DNA of 31,577 nucleotides from a bacterium (GCA_029548585.1 JAKPNC010000248.1:1-31577), one strand, 5' to 3'. Shown: positions 23,437 through 31,227, numbered from the stretch's first letter. The notes: a model not told the origin generated them from the letters alone. Numbers and translations are program-made.

Positions 23437-23456
23437 TATAATGTTATACTATTATA
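23437..23456. promoter_or_regulatory. AT-rich imperfect dyad in divergent promoter region
   Basis: A 20-bp dyad, TATAAT then 8 bases then ATTATA, with 16 of 20 positions symmetric, midway between the divergent isomerase-like and pit genes. It offers TATAAT-type -10 sequences on both strands. It is not a clean Fur or PerR box, so the binding protein is unknown. Confidence 0.4.
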
Positions 23457-23470
23457 CCATATATCAGGAA

Positions 23471-23503
23471 TCATTTATCCTTTGAAACGTAAAGGATAAA
23501 TGA
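23471..23503 (+). promoter_or_regulatory. Perfect 13-bp inverted repeat over the pit translation start
   Basis: TCATTTATCCTTT (23471-23483), seven-base loop, then AAAGGATAAATGA (23491-23503). The right arm contains an AAAGGA Shine-Dalgarno-like sequence and the ATG at 23500. No T-run follows, so it is not a terminator. It could be a DNA operator or an RNA hairpin that hides the start. Confidence 0.8.
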
Positions 23504-24477
23504 AAGGGGAAAAGATGCTTATTTTGATAATTTTGGCCGCACTCTACATGGGCTGGTCAATGGGGGCAAACGACGCGGCAAACTGCGTTGGCGCTAACAT
23601 AGGATCGGGCATGATGAGTGTAAAGACCGGCATAATAATAACCTGCTTTTTCAGTTTTCTCGGAGCAGTCCTCTTCGGCGGAAACGTTATTAAGACAATA
23701 GGAGACGGGGTTGTCTCCTTAAAGAGCCTCGGGCAGTCCAGGATAGACTTAATAGCGATGTCATCCCTTTTCAGCGCGGCACTGTGGGTAACAATCGCCA
23801 CTTACAAAAAATTTCCCGTGTCAACTTCCCATTCAATAGTGGGCGCAGTTGCAGGCGGCGGAATGGCGCTCAATACCACGATTCACTGGAATAAGATAGG
23901 AGACATCGCATTATGCTGGATCATAACACCTGTCGGTTCATGCATATTCGCCATACTTCTCTACTACATTTTAAGGTTCCTTTTCGAAATCCCTTACATA
24001 AGGCAAAGGCGCAAAAACCTGGCCCGGGCGCTCATCTACGTTACAAGCGCCTACCTTGCTTTCATGTGGGGAGCAAACGACGTGGCCAATGCCACTGGAA
24101 TCCTGTACGGAACGCAGAGATTCACGACTTTCAATGCGGCATTTCTGGGGGCCCTTGCCATAATCGTGGGAACGGTTACATGGGGATACAGGGTGATAGA
24201 GACGGTTGGATTCAAAATAGTCAACATAACGCCCGTGATGAGCATCGCAATATTGATAGCAACCGCTCTGAACATACAGATTTACACCCATTACGGCATC
24301 CCAGTGTCAACTTCCCATTCCATCGTAGGCTCAGTGTGGGGAGCCGGGATCGTACAGGGAATAAAGACAATGAACATGAAACTGGCAAGGGATATAGTTC
24401 TGACATGGGCCCTCACTCCACTTGTATCGGGAGTTATCACTTTCTTTCTAACGAAAACCATCCTTTTTTTGAGGTAA
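23500..24477 (+). CDS. pit: PiT-family inorganic phosphate transporter
   Basis: Inner-membrane low-affinity phosphate or metal-phosphate symporter of 320-325 residues with about ten helices. The duplicated PiT signature is present twice: GANDAANCVGANIGSGMMS near residue 22 and WGANDVANATGI near residue 189, with PVSTSHSIVG in each half. Two starts are possible: ATG at 23500, inside the 13-bp inverted repeat, or ATG at 23515, preceded by AAGGGG with five-base spacing and beginning directly with the hydrophobic helix. I favour 23515 slightly but list the longer form. A DUF47 gene follows, the usual partner. Confidence 0.93.
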   Translation: MKGEKMLILIILAALYMGWSMGANDAANCVGANIGSGMMSVKTGIIITCFFSFLGAVLFGGNVIKTIGDGVVSLKSLGQSRIDLIAMSSLFSAALWVTIATYKKFPVSTSHSIVGAVAGGGMALNTTIHWNKIGDIALCWIITPVGSCIFAILLYYILRFLFEIPYIRQRRKNLARALIYVTSAYLAFMWGANDVANATGILYGTQRFTTFNAAFLGALAIIVGTVTWGYRVIETVGFKIVNITPVMSIAILIATALNIQIYTHYGIPVSTSHSIVGSVWGAGIVQGIKTMNMKLARDIVLTWALTPLVSGVITFFLTKTILFLR

Positions 24478-24492
24478 ACGCCGGAGGTAAAA

Positions 24493-25161
24493 ATGGACAG
24501 GACAAGAAATATCTTCGCCTGGCTGGGAAGCAAGGAGGAAAACACGATACTGAATCTCGCCCTGAAACACGTTGAGGAATCTCTCAAGTGCGTCATTGCC
24601 ATGAAAGACACCATAGAATCGGTCTTAAACAACGATATAGAATCGAGAGACATACACATAAACGAGGCAAAAAACGCTGAACATATGGGAGACGAGATTA
24701 AGAAAGAGATAATGAGCGAACTTTCAAAGGGAATGTTCATGCCTCCCGACAGGGAGGACCTTGTGCTTCTCAACGAGTCGCTTAACGATATAGCCGACAG
24801 CGCAAAGGGGGTTGTAAGACTATTGGAATTCTTTGACAAGGAGACCTCTCTCGCCCTTGAGAAGCTCATGCTTGACAGCAGTCTCATAGCGGTAAAAGCT
24901 GGCGAAAAACTCCGGAATGCCATAAATTACCTCGTACAGAGCAATGCCGACAGGATAATGATAGAATGTGCCGGCATAGAGACCCTCGAAAAGGAAGGGG
25001 ACGACAAGAGAAGGGACCTCATCAAGGAACTCATAAAAACAGAACTTCCCGCACAGATGTCCATACTGGTATACGAGATAATAGATAACCTTGAGGATGT
25101 TATCGACTACGTAAAGAAGGCGGGGGACATGGTAAGGCTACTTGCCATCAAGGCAAGGTAG
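24493..25161 (+). CDS. DUF47/PhoU-like accessory protein of PiT transporter
   Basis: A 222-residue, highly helical, charged cytosolic protein of the DUF47 family, structurally related to PhoU. The family's E/DxxxD-type metal-binding features are spread through its helices, for example MGDEIKKEIM and LVLLNESLNDIADSAKG. Such proteins sit next to Pit genes and are thought to regulate transport. GGAGG five bases before the ATG and a 15-base gap to pit indicate one operon. Confidence 0.92.
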   Translation: MDRTRNIFAWLGSKEENTILNLALKHVEESLKCVIAMKDTIESVLNNDIESRDIHINEAKNAEHMGDEIKKEIMSELSKGMFMPPDREDLVLLNESLNDIADSAKGVVRLLEFFDKETSLALEKLMLDSSLIAVKAGEKLRNAINYLVQSNADRIMIECAGIETLEKEGDDKRRDLIKELIKTELPAQMSILVYEIIDNLEDVIDYVKKAGDMVRLLAIKAR

Positions 25162-25176
25162 AAAGGGGAGACAAGG

Positions 25177-25953
25177 ATGATAATAGACATACACGAACAC
25201 TACAGTTACGAAAAGGATTACCTGGGCAGGCTGCTGGACTCCATGGATAAGGCCGGAATAGATAGAACGTGCCTCTCTCCCTATCCTCCCTGTTTCGAGT
25301 ATCCCGGAAACAGGAAAGTCATGGAAGCGGCGGAAAAATATCCTGACAGGATCATCCCTTTCGGCTTCGTAAGGCTCGGGGAAGACGGCCCTGACTTTGT
25401 TCGTGAACTCCGGGACGAAGGATTCAGGGGCATTAAGATGCATACGCCTCCGCTTAACTACGATGACACATCCTTTTTTCCGGTTTACGCCAAGGCGGCA
25501 GAACTTGAGCTTCCCATACTTTTTCATACCGGAATGGTTGGAGTACAGCCGGCAAAAGGGAAGGAAAAATATAACGTCTCCGGGGCAAGAATGAGACCTG
25601 CCTTTATAGATACCGTCGCAAAGGCTTTCCCGGGGCTTAATATCATCATCGCCCACCTGGGCATGCCGTGGCACGAGGAAGCCGTGATAACCCTCAGGTA
25701 CAACAGGAACGTTTACTCAGATTTAGCCCTTGGCAACCATTACGGTTTCGATAATTACAGCCCTTCTTTTTTCAGGAGCCTTTTCCTGAGAGACAAGGAT
25801 TTCATGCAGATAGTCTTTGGAGGAAGCCATTACGGACACAGCGGCTGGATCCTCGAAAGAAGGTACATGGACATCTTCAGGGCGCTGGGAATAGACCAGT
25901 CAATACAGAACAAGATCCTGGGAGAGACGCTCGCGTCCATACTGAAAATATGA
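25177..25953 (+). CDS. Amidohydrolase-like TIM barrel protein
   Basis: A 258-residue protein of the Amidohydro_2 type. The strand 1 metal motif HEH gives His6 and His8; GIKMH, His117 in LFHTG and His160 in IIAHLGMPW are also in place. The final conserved Asp, usually in FGSDYP, is missing: the corresponding segment is FGGSHYG at about 214-220 with His218. Activity may be altered or the metal centre changed. GGGGAG precedes the ATG. It follows the DUF47 gene by 15 bases. Members include decarboxylases and hydrolases; none can be picked. Confidence 0.82.
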   Translation: MIIDIHEHYSYEKDYLGRLLDSMDKAGIDRTCLSPYPPCFEYPGNRKVMEAAEKYPDRIIPFGFVRLGEDGPDFVRELRDEGFRGIKMHTPPLNYDDTSFFPVYAKAAELELPILFHTGMVGVQPAKGKEKYNVSGARMRPAFIDTVAKAFPGLNIIIAHLGMPWHEEAVITLRYNRNVYSDLALGNHYGFDNYSPSFFRSLFLRDKDFMQIVFGGSHYGHSGWILERRYMDIFRALGIDQSIQNKILGETLASILKI

Positions 25954-26013
25954 TTCCCCCCCGTGAATCAGGCAGGACCCGCAAGGAAGAAAGGATGCCC
26001 CGCTCCTTTTCGC

Positions 26014-26031
26014 ACAGGGATTAATCCCTGT
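26014..26031. promoter_or_regulatory. Perfect 18-bp palindrome just upstream of gcv -35
   Basis: ACAGGGATTAATCCCTGT is fully self-complementary and ends four bases before the -35. No T-tract follows, so an operator is more likely than a terminator. The regulator is unknown. Confidence 0.7.
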
Positions 26032-26035
26032 TGAT

Positions 26036-26064
26036 TTGACTCGGAAGTGGAATAATATTAAAAT
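26036..26064 (+). promoter_or_regulatory. Sigma70-type promoter of the gcv-lipoylation operon
   Basis: TTGACT (26036-26041), 17-base spacer, TAAAAT (26059-26064). Start expected near 26071, leaving a leader of about 185 nt before the gcvH ATG at 26256. Confidence 0.75.
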
Positions 26065-26070
26065 CTCAGA

Positions 26071-26255
26071 GTGAGTTTTCGCCTTGCCTTCCCCGAAAAC
26101 TCCGAGCGGGAAACGCTGGAGGACATTCTTTATACAACTGCCCGGTAAATTGTCCGCATCCCCCGGGATCATAACATTATAAGGGTCCGGGTCTTCTCCG
26201 TAAGGAAAATACGGGACCGGAGCCATGAACAGGAACCATTACTTGGGAGAAAATA
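26071..26255 (+). promoter_or_regulatory. Structured 5' leader of gcvH, candidate riboswitch or attenuator
   Basis: Three hairpins are visible. Stem A: GAGTTTTCG (26073-26081) with CGAAAACTC (26094-26102), nine perfect pairs. Stem B: CTCC-g-AGCG (26100-26108) with CGCTGGAG (26114-26121), sharing bases 26100-26102 with stem A, so the two compete. Stem C: 26186-26193 with 26215-26221 plus an inner CCGT/ACGG pair, ending 34 bases before the ATG. No known riboswitch class is recognised. Confidence 0.45.
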
Positions 26256-26642
26256 ATGGAAGTGAAAAAGGACCTGCTTTATACTAAAGAGCATGAATGG
26301 ATAAAGATAGAGGGAAAGGTGGGAACCATAGGCATAACGGCCTACGCCGCCGATACCCTTGGAGACATAACATTCGTGGAACTCTTTTCCGCGGGAGAAA
26401 AGGTTCCCCAGTTCGGAAAAATCGGTACCATAGAATCTGTAAAGGCGGCATCCGACATATACACGCCGCTTTCCGGAAAAATAACGGATGTGAACGGCAG
26501 GACCTCTGATTCGCCCGAAATCGTCAACAGCTCCCCTTATGACGAAGGCTGGCTTCTCAAGATAGAGATTGAAGGGAACGAATCCGAAAAGTCAAACCTT
26601 ATGAAACCGGAAGATTACGAGGAGTACCTTAAGACAATTTAA
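26256..26642 (+). CDS. gcvH: Glycine cleavage system H protein
   Basis: Lipoyl carrier of the glycine cleavage complex, 128 residues. The lipoylation site is Lys63 in GTIESVKAASD. The sandwich fold and the KEHEW start segment are typical. It can also serve as the scaffold on which lipoate is assembled, which fits the LipM-like and LipA genes downstream. GGGAG lies six bases before the ATG. It is the first gene of the operon. A small hairpin (CGGAG/CTCCG) lies in the 90-base gap to gcvPA and might give different dosage. Confidence 0.97.
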   Translation: MEVKKDLLYTKEHEWIKIEGKVGTIGITAYAADTLGDITFVELFSAGEKVPQFGKIGTIESVKAASDIYTPLSGKITDVNGRTSDSPEIVNSSPYDEGWLLKIEIEGNESEKSNLMKPEDYEEYLKTI

Positions 26643-26732
26643 CGGAGGGCGCACCCCTGGAACAACCGGCGCTCCGGCTTATTCCTGGAAGTTCTCGCAA
26701 AAGGGAATATAAAACTACAGAGGTTTCCAAAA

Positions 26733-28070
26733 ATGAACTACACACCCCATACAGGCGACGAAGTAAGGAAGATGCTTTCCGAGATAGGAGCCGGCTCGAT
26801 GTTGGAACTCTTTTCGGATATTCCCGAAAACATGAGGCCCGCCTCTTTCAACATCCCTGAAGGAAAATCTGAATTCGAGGTACTCAGGCACCTGCAGGAG
26901 CTCTCATCAAAGAATTCCGCATCCCTCACGAATTTCATCGGGGCGGGCTTTTACAGCCATTACATTCCCGCAGCCGTTGACGCCATCAGCTCCCTGCCGG
27001 AATTTTACACCGCCTATACCCCTTACCAGGCTGAAGCTTCCCAGGGATGGCTGCAGGCCATCTACGAGTACCAGACATCCATATGCGGGATGACAGACAT
27101 GGATGTATCGAACGCTTCTCTGTACGACGGGGGCACGGCTCTTTACGAAGCGTGCATGACAGCCGTCAGGGCGAACGGAAGGAAGAAGATTCTTGTTGAT
27201 GCGGGGGTAAACATAATCTACTGGACGATGATCAAGTGCTACACTTCCAACCTTTCTCTCGAGATGGTAAAGGTCCCCGTCAGGGACATGAGAACAGACA
27301 AGGAGAACATTTGCAGGCAGATGGACGAAAAAACGTCTGCGATAATCCTCCAGAACCCAAACTTCTTCGGATGTGCGGACGACTTTTCGGACATAATAGA
27401 GATTGCCCACAAAAAGGGCATCCTGGTCATCATGTCGGTATATCCTGTATCCCTGGGAATATTGAAGACCCCCGGGGAGATGGGAGCCGACATCGCCGTG
27501 GGAGAGGGACAGAGCCTTGGCATCCCGCTTTCCTTCGGCGGTCCCTACCTGGGATTCATGGCTTCGAAAAAGGAGCTCGTCAGGAAGATGCCGGGAAGGA
27601 TCATCGGGCGGACGCTCGACCGGAACGGGAAGGAAAGCTACGTGATGACCCTTCAGGCCAGGGAACAGCATATAAGGAGGGAGAAAGCGACATCGAACAT
27701 ATGCTCAAACGAGGCGCTCTGCGCGCTCAGGGCGGTCGCTTACCTCTCCCTGCTCGGGAAGAAGGGAATACGGGACCTCGCCCTCATCAACCTTGACAAG
27801 GCTGCCTTCGCCAAGGAAATCCTCGAAAAGATCCCGGGAGTCATAAAGGTCGGAGAACCTCCGTTTTTCAACGAGTTTCCCGTTCTGCTGTCGAGAAATG
27901 CCGATGAGGTGGTACACAGCATGATAGCCAGGGGATACATCCCCGGCCTTCCGCTCGGAAGGTTTTACAAGGGAATGGATAACCACCTTCTCGTGGCGGT
28001 CACGGAAAAGAGAACAAAAGAAGAGATTGTAAAATTTGCAGAAAGCCTGGAGGCCGTACTATGCAACTGA
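26733..28070 (+). CDS. gcvPA: Glycine dehydrogenase (decarboxylating) subunit 1
   Basis: N-terminal half of the split P protein, 445 residues of normal length. Typical segments are FIGAGFYSHYIPAAVD, TPYQAEASQGWLQAIYEYQT and the SFGGPYLGFMASK stretch near 269. It forms a heterotetramer with GcvPB and decarboxylates glycine, or carboxylates in reverse. GAGG sits about ten bases before the ATG. Its 3' end overlaps gcvPB by 10 bases. Confidence 0.96.
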   Translation: MNYTPHTGDEVRKMLSEIGAGSMLELFSDIPENMRPASFNIPEGKSEFEVLRHLQELSSKNSASLTNFIGAGFYSHYIPAAVDAISSLPEFYTAYTPYQAEASQGWLQAIYEYQTSICGMTDMDVSNASLYDGGTALYEACMTAVRANGRKKILVDAGVNIIYWTMIKCYTSNLSLEMVKVPVRDMRTDKENICRQMDEKTSAIILQNPNFFGCADDFSDIIEIAHKKGILVIMSVYPVSLGILKTPGEMGADIAVGEGQSLGIPLSFGGPYLGFMASKKELVRKMPGRIIGRTLDRNGKESYVMTLQAREQHIRREKATSNICSNEALCALRAVAYLSLLGKKGIRDLALINLDKAAFAKEILEKIPGVIKVGEPPFFNEFPVLLSRNADEVVHSMIARGYIPGLPLGRFYKGMDNHLLVAVTEKRTKEEIVKFAESLEAVLCN

Positions 28071-29509
28071 TATTTGAAAAGAGCCGGCCCGGAAGGACCG
28101 GCTTCAAGATACAGAAAAAGGATGTGCCGGCAACGGCTAAACTGCCGGAGAATCTCATGAGAAAAACCGACACGGGCTTGCCGGAAGTCTCCGAGCTCGA
28201 CGTTATAAGGCATTTTTCCGGGCTGGCCAACATGAACTTCTGCGTGGATACGAATTTTTACCCTCTTGGGTCCTGCACGATGAAATATAACCCCAAGTTC
28301 ACCGAAAAGGCGGCCGATTTCGAAGGATTCAGGGAGGTGCATCCTCTCCTTCCCCAGCTTATGGGCGGAGGAGTCCTGACCCAGGGATGCCTTGAGATTC
28401 TTTACAACATGGAGATGCTTCTCAATGAGATAACCGGGATGGACGCATTCACCATGCAGCCCCTGGCCGGGGCCCATGGAGAACTCACCGGGGCGATGAT
28501 TATCGCGGCATACCACAAGAGCAGGAAGAATAATAAAAAGTACGTGCTCGTTCCGGATTCATCCCACGGAACCAATCCCGCAAGCGCGGCGATAGCCGGG
28601 TTCGATGTCATCGTTATCCCCTCAGATAAGGACGGGGTAATGGATATAAACGAATACGGGAAACACCTCGGCGAAGACGTTGCCGGGGTAATGCTCACGT
28701 GTCCCAACACCCTGGGCATCCTTAACCCGCGGGTAAAGGAAATATGCGAAATGGGACATAAGGCCGGAGCCCTCATGTATTATGACGGGGCAAACCTGAA
28801 TGCCATACTGGGCAAGATGAGACCCGGAGACGTGGGTTTCGACATAGTCCACCTCAACCTCCACAAGACCTTTGCAACCCCGCACGGAGGCGGAGGACCG
28901 GGGGCAGGCCCCGTAGGGGTCAAGGAACACCTGGCGGAATTCATGCCCATATCAAAAGTTGTCCGGCGGACCGACGGCACATTCTGCCTGGATTACAATT
29001 ACCCGAAATCCATAGGATACATCGCTCCTTTCTACGGCAATTTCGGAGTAATAGTAAAGGCTTACGCCTACCTGCTTATGCTGGGAAAATCGGGATTGAT
29101 AGATGCCGCGGAAAAAGCCGTGCTGAACGCCAATTACGTCAGGGCAAAACTCGACGGGTTCTACAAGCTGCCCTATAACAGGAAATGCATGCACGAGTGC
29201 GTATTCTCAGCCGAAAAACAGAAATCAAACGGAGTCAGCGCACTGGACATAGCAAAGTACCTGATAAGCAGGGGTTTCCACCCTCCAACGGTATATTTCC
29301 CCCTGATAGTGAAAGAGGCCCTCATGATAGAGCCCACCGAAACCGAGAGCAAGGAGACCATCGACAGATTTATCGATGCAATGAAGGATGCGGCGGAACT
29401 GGCAGAGAAAGATCCGGGAATTTTCGCAAAGATGCCCGATAACACCCCCGTGCAAAAACCGGACGAGGTTAAGGCCGCAAGGGATCTCGACATCAGGTGG
29501 AGAGGGTAA
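28061..29509 (+). CDS. gcvPB: Glycine dehydrogenase (decarboxylating) subunit 2
   Basis: C-terminal half of the split P protein, 482 residues, carrying the pyridoxal phosphate lysine at about Lys269 in LNLHKTFATPHGGGGPG. SSHGTNPASAA near 168 is the expected phosphate-binding segment. GGAGG lies inside the gcvPA end, seven bases before the ATG. The stop TAA overlaps the next gene's ATG (TAATG). The aminomethyltransferase gcvT is not found in the window. Confidence 0.97.
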   Translation: MQLIFEKSRPGRTGFKIQKKDVPATAKLPENLMRKTDTGLPEVSELDVIRHFSGLANMNFCVDTNFYPLGSCTMKYNPKFTEKAADFEGFREVHPLLPQLMGGGVLTQGCLEILYNMEMLLNEITGMDAFTMQPLAGAHGELTGAMIIAAYHKSRKNNKKYVLVPDSSHGTNPASAAIAGFDVIVIPSDKDGVMDINEYGKHLGEDVAGVMLTCPNTLGILNPRVKEICEMGHKAGALMYYDGANLNAILGKMRPGDVGFDIVHLNLHKTFATPHGGGGPGAGPVGVKEHLAEFMPISKVVRRTDGTFCLDYNYPKSIGYIAPFYGNFGVIVKAYAYLLMLGKSGLIDAAEKAVLNANYVRAKLDGFYKLPYNRKCMHECVFSAEKQKSNGVSALDIAKYLISRGFHPPTVYFPLIVKEALMIEPTETESKETIDRFIDAMKDAAELAEKDPGIFAKMPDNTPVQKPDEVKAARDLDIRWRG

Positions 29510-30279
29510 TGAAGAAATGGAGGTTTATCTTTTCCGGCCATCAGCATCCGTCTCTCAACATGGCCGTGGACGAAGCCCTTCTCGAGATGCACGTCTCGTC
29601 GGGTACGCCCATCCTCAGGATATACGGCTGGAAGCCCCACGGCTTCAGCCTCGGCTATTCACAGGATCCGGAGCTTGTGCTTGACACGGAAGGATGCGCC
29701 AGGGATGGAGTCCCCTTCGTGAAGAGAGCCACCGGGGGAGGTATAATTTTCCACGGAGACGAGGTTACATACTCTCTTGCATGCTCGGAAGATGACGTGG
29801 GAAACCCGGTCTCGGTCAAAGAAGCATACAGGCTCATATGCTCCTTCCTGATGGAAACGTACCGCAGGTTCGGCCTCGATCCGCATTTTGCAATAGACGT
29901 GCCAGGCAGGGAAAAGATCAAATCCACCTTCTGCTTTTCATCCTTTGAAGATTACGATATCCTGGTAAAGGGAAAGAAAATCGGCGGAAACGCACAGAAG
30001 AGGAAGAAGAAATTCATACTTCAGCACGGATCCATACCGCTTAGCCTGAACATGAAGTTCGCATCGAAATACGTCAGGGAGCCCCTCTTCCCCGCGGAAA
30101 GAAATTCCACATCCCTTGGAGAGGCCATGGGTAAAAGGGTTGAATTTGAAGAGTTTGCCGGGACCATGAAGGAAAGCTTCATTGCCTCGTTTGACGCGAT
30201 CCTCGAGGAATCGGCCTTTTCGGCCGCCGAAGAGATGCTCATAGAGAAGAGCCTTGTAACCGTAAAAAGCCGCACTTAG
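29509..30279 (+). CDS. lipM: LipM-like octanoyltransferase/lipoate-protein ligase family
   Basis: A 256-residue member of the BPL/LplA/LipB fold. RATGGG at 73-78 and the lysine Lys157 in GKKIGGNAQ bind the acyl group. Cys142 in FCFSSFEDYDI sits where LipM has its catalytic cysteine, and QHGSIPLSL follows as in LipM, so transfer of octanoate from acyl carrier protein to GcvH is more likely than ATP-dependent lipoate ligation by LplA. The frame can open at GTG 29497, but the ATG at 29509 overlaps the gcvPB stop and has GGAGAGGG ahead, so I choose it. lipA follows, completing lipoate synthesis. Confidence 0.82.
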   Translation: MKKWRFIFSGHQHPSLNMAVDEALLEMHVSSGTPILRIYGWKPHGFSLGYSQDPELVLDTEGCARDGVPFVKRATGGGIIFHGDEVTYSLACSEDDVGNPVSVKEAYRLICSFLMETYRRFGLDPHFAIDVPGREKIKSTFCFSSFEDYDILVKGKKIGGNAQKRKKKFILQHGSIPLSLNMKFASKYVREPLFPAERNSTSLGEAMGKRVEFEEFAGTMKESFIASFDAILEESAFSAAEEMLIEKSLVTVKSRT

Positions 30280-30310
30280 GGCATCTCCCGGCCGTTTGCC
30301 GCGCCGTATA

Positions 30311-30337
30311 TCCCGTGGTGCGGCCCTTCCCACGGGA
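30311..30337 (+). promoter_or_regulatory. Hairpin occluding the lipA ribosome-binding site
   Basis: TCCCGTGG (30311-30318) pairs perfectly with CCACGGGA (30330-30337). The right arm runs into the GGGAGGGAG that precedes the lipA ATG at 30352, so it could limit lipA translation. Weak T-content argues against a terminator. Confidence 0.5.
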
Positions 30338-30351
30338 GGGAGTTCCATTTT

Positions 30352-31227
30352 ATGGAGAAAAAAACAATACCCGTATTTCAGAAAAAGAAGATAAGGTTTT
30401 CGGACACGGTGGCAACTAAAAACGCCCTCAGGAAGCTGGGACTCCACTCCGTATGCGAAGAAAGCAGGTGCCCCAACATCGGGGAATGTTTTAAAAATAA
30501 AACCGCAACCTTTCTTATTCTCGGGGACGTATGCACGAGAAACTGCGCTTTCTGCTGCATAAAGAAAGGGCTTCCCTGTCCGCCGGACACCGAGGAACCT
30601 TCGCGTGTTCTCGAAGCTGTCAGGGAGCTTGGCATTGAACACGTTGTAATAACCAGCGTGACCAGGGACGACCTTCCGGATGGAGGAGCCGGCTTTTTCG
30701 GAACGACGATAAAGATGATCCGGGAAGCATTCCCCGACAAAAGGATAGAGGTTCTCGTTCCGGATTTTATGGGGAAAGAGAGTTCCATCAGGATAGTATC
30801 TGACAGCCTGCCAGATATATTTTCTCATAACGTTGAGACTGTACCGTCCCTTTACCGGGCGGTAAGAAGCAAAGCAGATTACAGGAGGTCACTCGGGGTT
30901 CTCGAACTCGTGAAGAAGCTTAACAGAAAACAGCTGACCAAATCCGGACTTATGCTCGGGCTTGGTGAAAAAATGGACGAAGTGGTCAGTACAATGAGGG
31001 ATATCGCCTCGGCCGGATGCGATTTTCTGAGCATCGGCCAGTACCTCGCCCCCGGCAAAAAAAACCATAACATATCGTTCCACGCCTCGGAGGAAGACTT
31101 TGAATACCTGAAACTTAAGGGAAGAGAAATGGGATTCACCCACGTGGAAAGCGGACGTTACGTCCGCAGTTCATACAACGCCAAAAGGTACATTCATCCC
31201 CGTAAAGACTCCGCACAAGCCTTATAG
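30352..31227 (+). CDS. lipA: Lipoyl synthase
   Basis: Radical-SAM enzyme that inserts two sulfurs into protein-bound octanoate. The auxiliary cluster ligands are Cys35, Cys40 and Cys46 (CEESRCPNIGEC), the radical-SAM triad is Cys61, Cys65 and Cys68 (CTRNCAFC), and the C-terminal serine ligand is in RSSYNA near 272-277. Length of 291 is normal. Shine-Dalgarno GGGAG lies about nine bases ahead, next to a hairpin. It is the last gene of the operon and converges on the right-edge gene with a 13-base gap. Confidence 0.97.
   Translation: MEKKTIPVFQKKKIRFSDTVATKNALRKLGLHSVCEESRCPNIGECFKNKTATFLILGDVCTRNCAFCCIKKGLPCPPDTEEPSRVLEAVRELGIEHVVITSVTRDDLPDGGAGFFGTTIKMIREAFPDKRIEVLVPDFMGKESSIRIVSDSLPDIFSHNVETVPSLYRAVRSKADYRRSLGVLELVKKLNRKQLTKSGLMLGLGEKMDEVVSTMRDIASAGCDFLSIGQYLAPGKKNHNISFHASEEDFEYLKLKGREMGFTHVESGRYVRSSYNAKRYIHPRKDSAQAL

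Larger units (their letters stand above)
25954..26255. other. Regulatory region upstream of the gcv operon
   Basis: No gene. It holds an 18-bp palindrome, a sigma70-type promoter and a leader of about 185 nt with three hairpins, each listed separately. The glycine riboswitch consensus was looked for and not found. Confidence 0.7.

Noticed and set aside
23437..23456. PerR or Fur box
   Set aside because: The half-sites are separated by 8 bases and do not fit the 7-1-7 or 9-1-9 arrangement; kept only as an AT-rich dyad.
26014..26031. Rho-independent terminator of the amidohydrolase gene
   Set aside because: The stem is followed by TGATTTGACTC, not a T-run, and sits directly against a good promoter.
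26071..26255. Glycine riboswitch
   Set aside because: The conserved aptamer core elements and tandem arrangement are not visible, so I describe only the hairpins seen.
29938..30828. 296-codon minus-strand open frame
   Set aside because: Antisense to the LipM-like and lipA genes, both with intact catalytic motifs.
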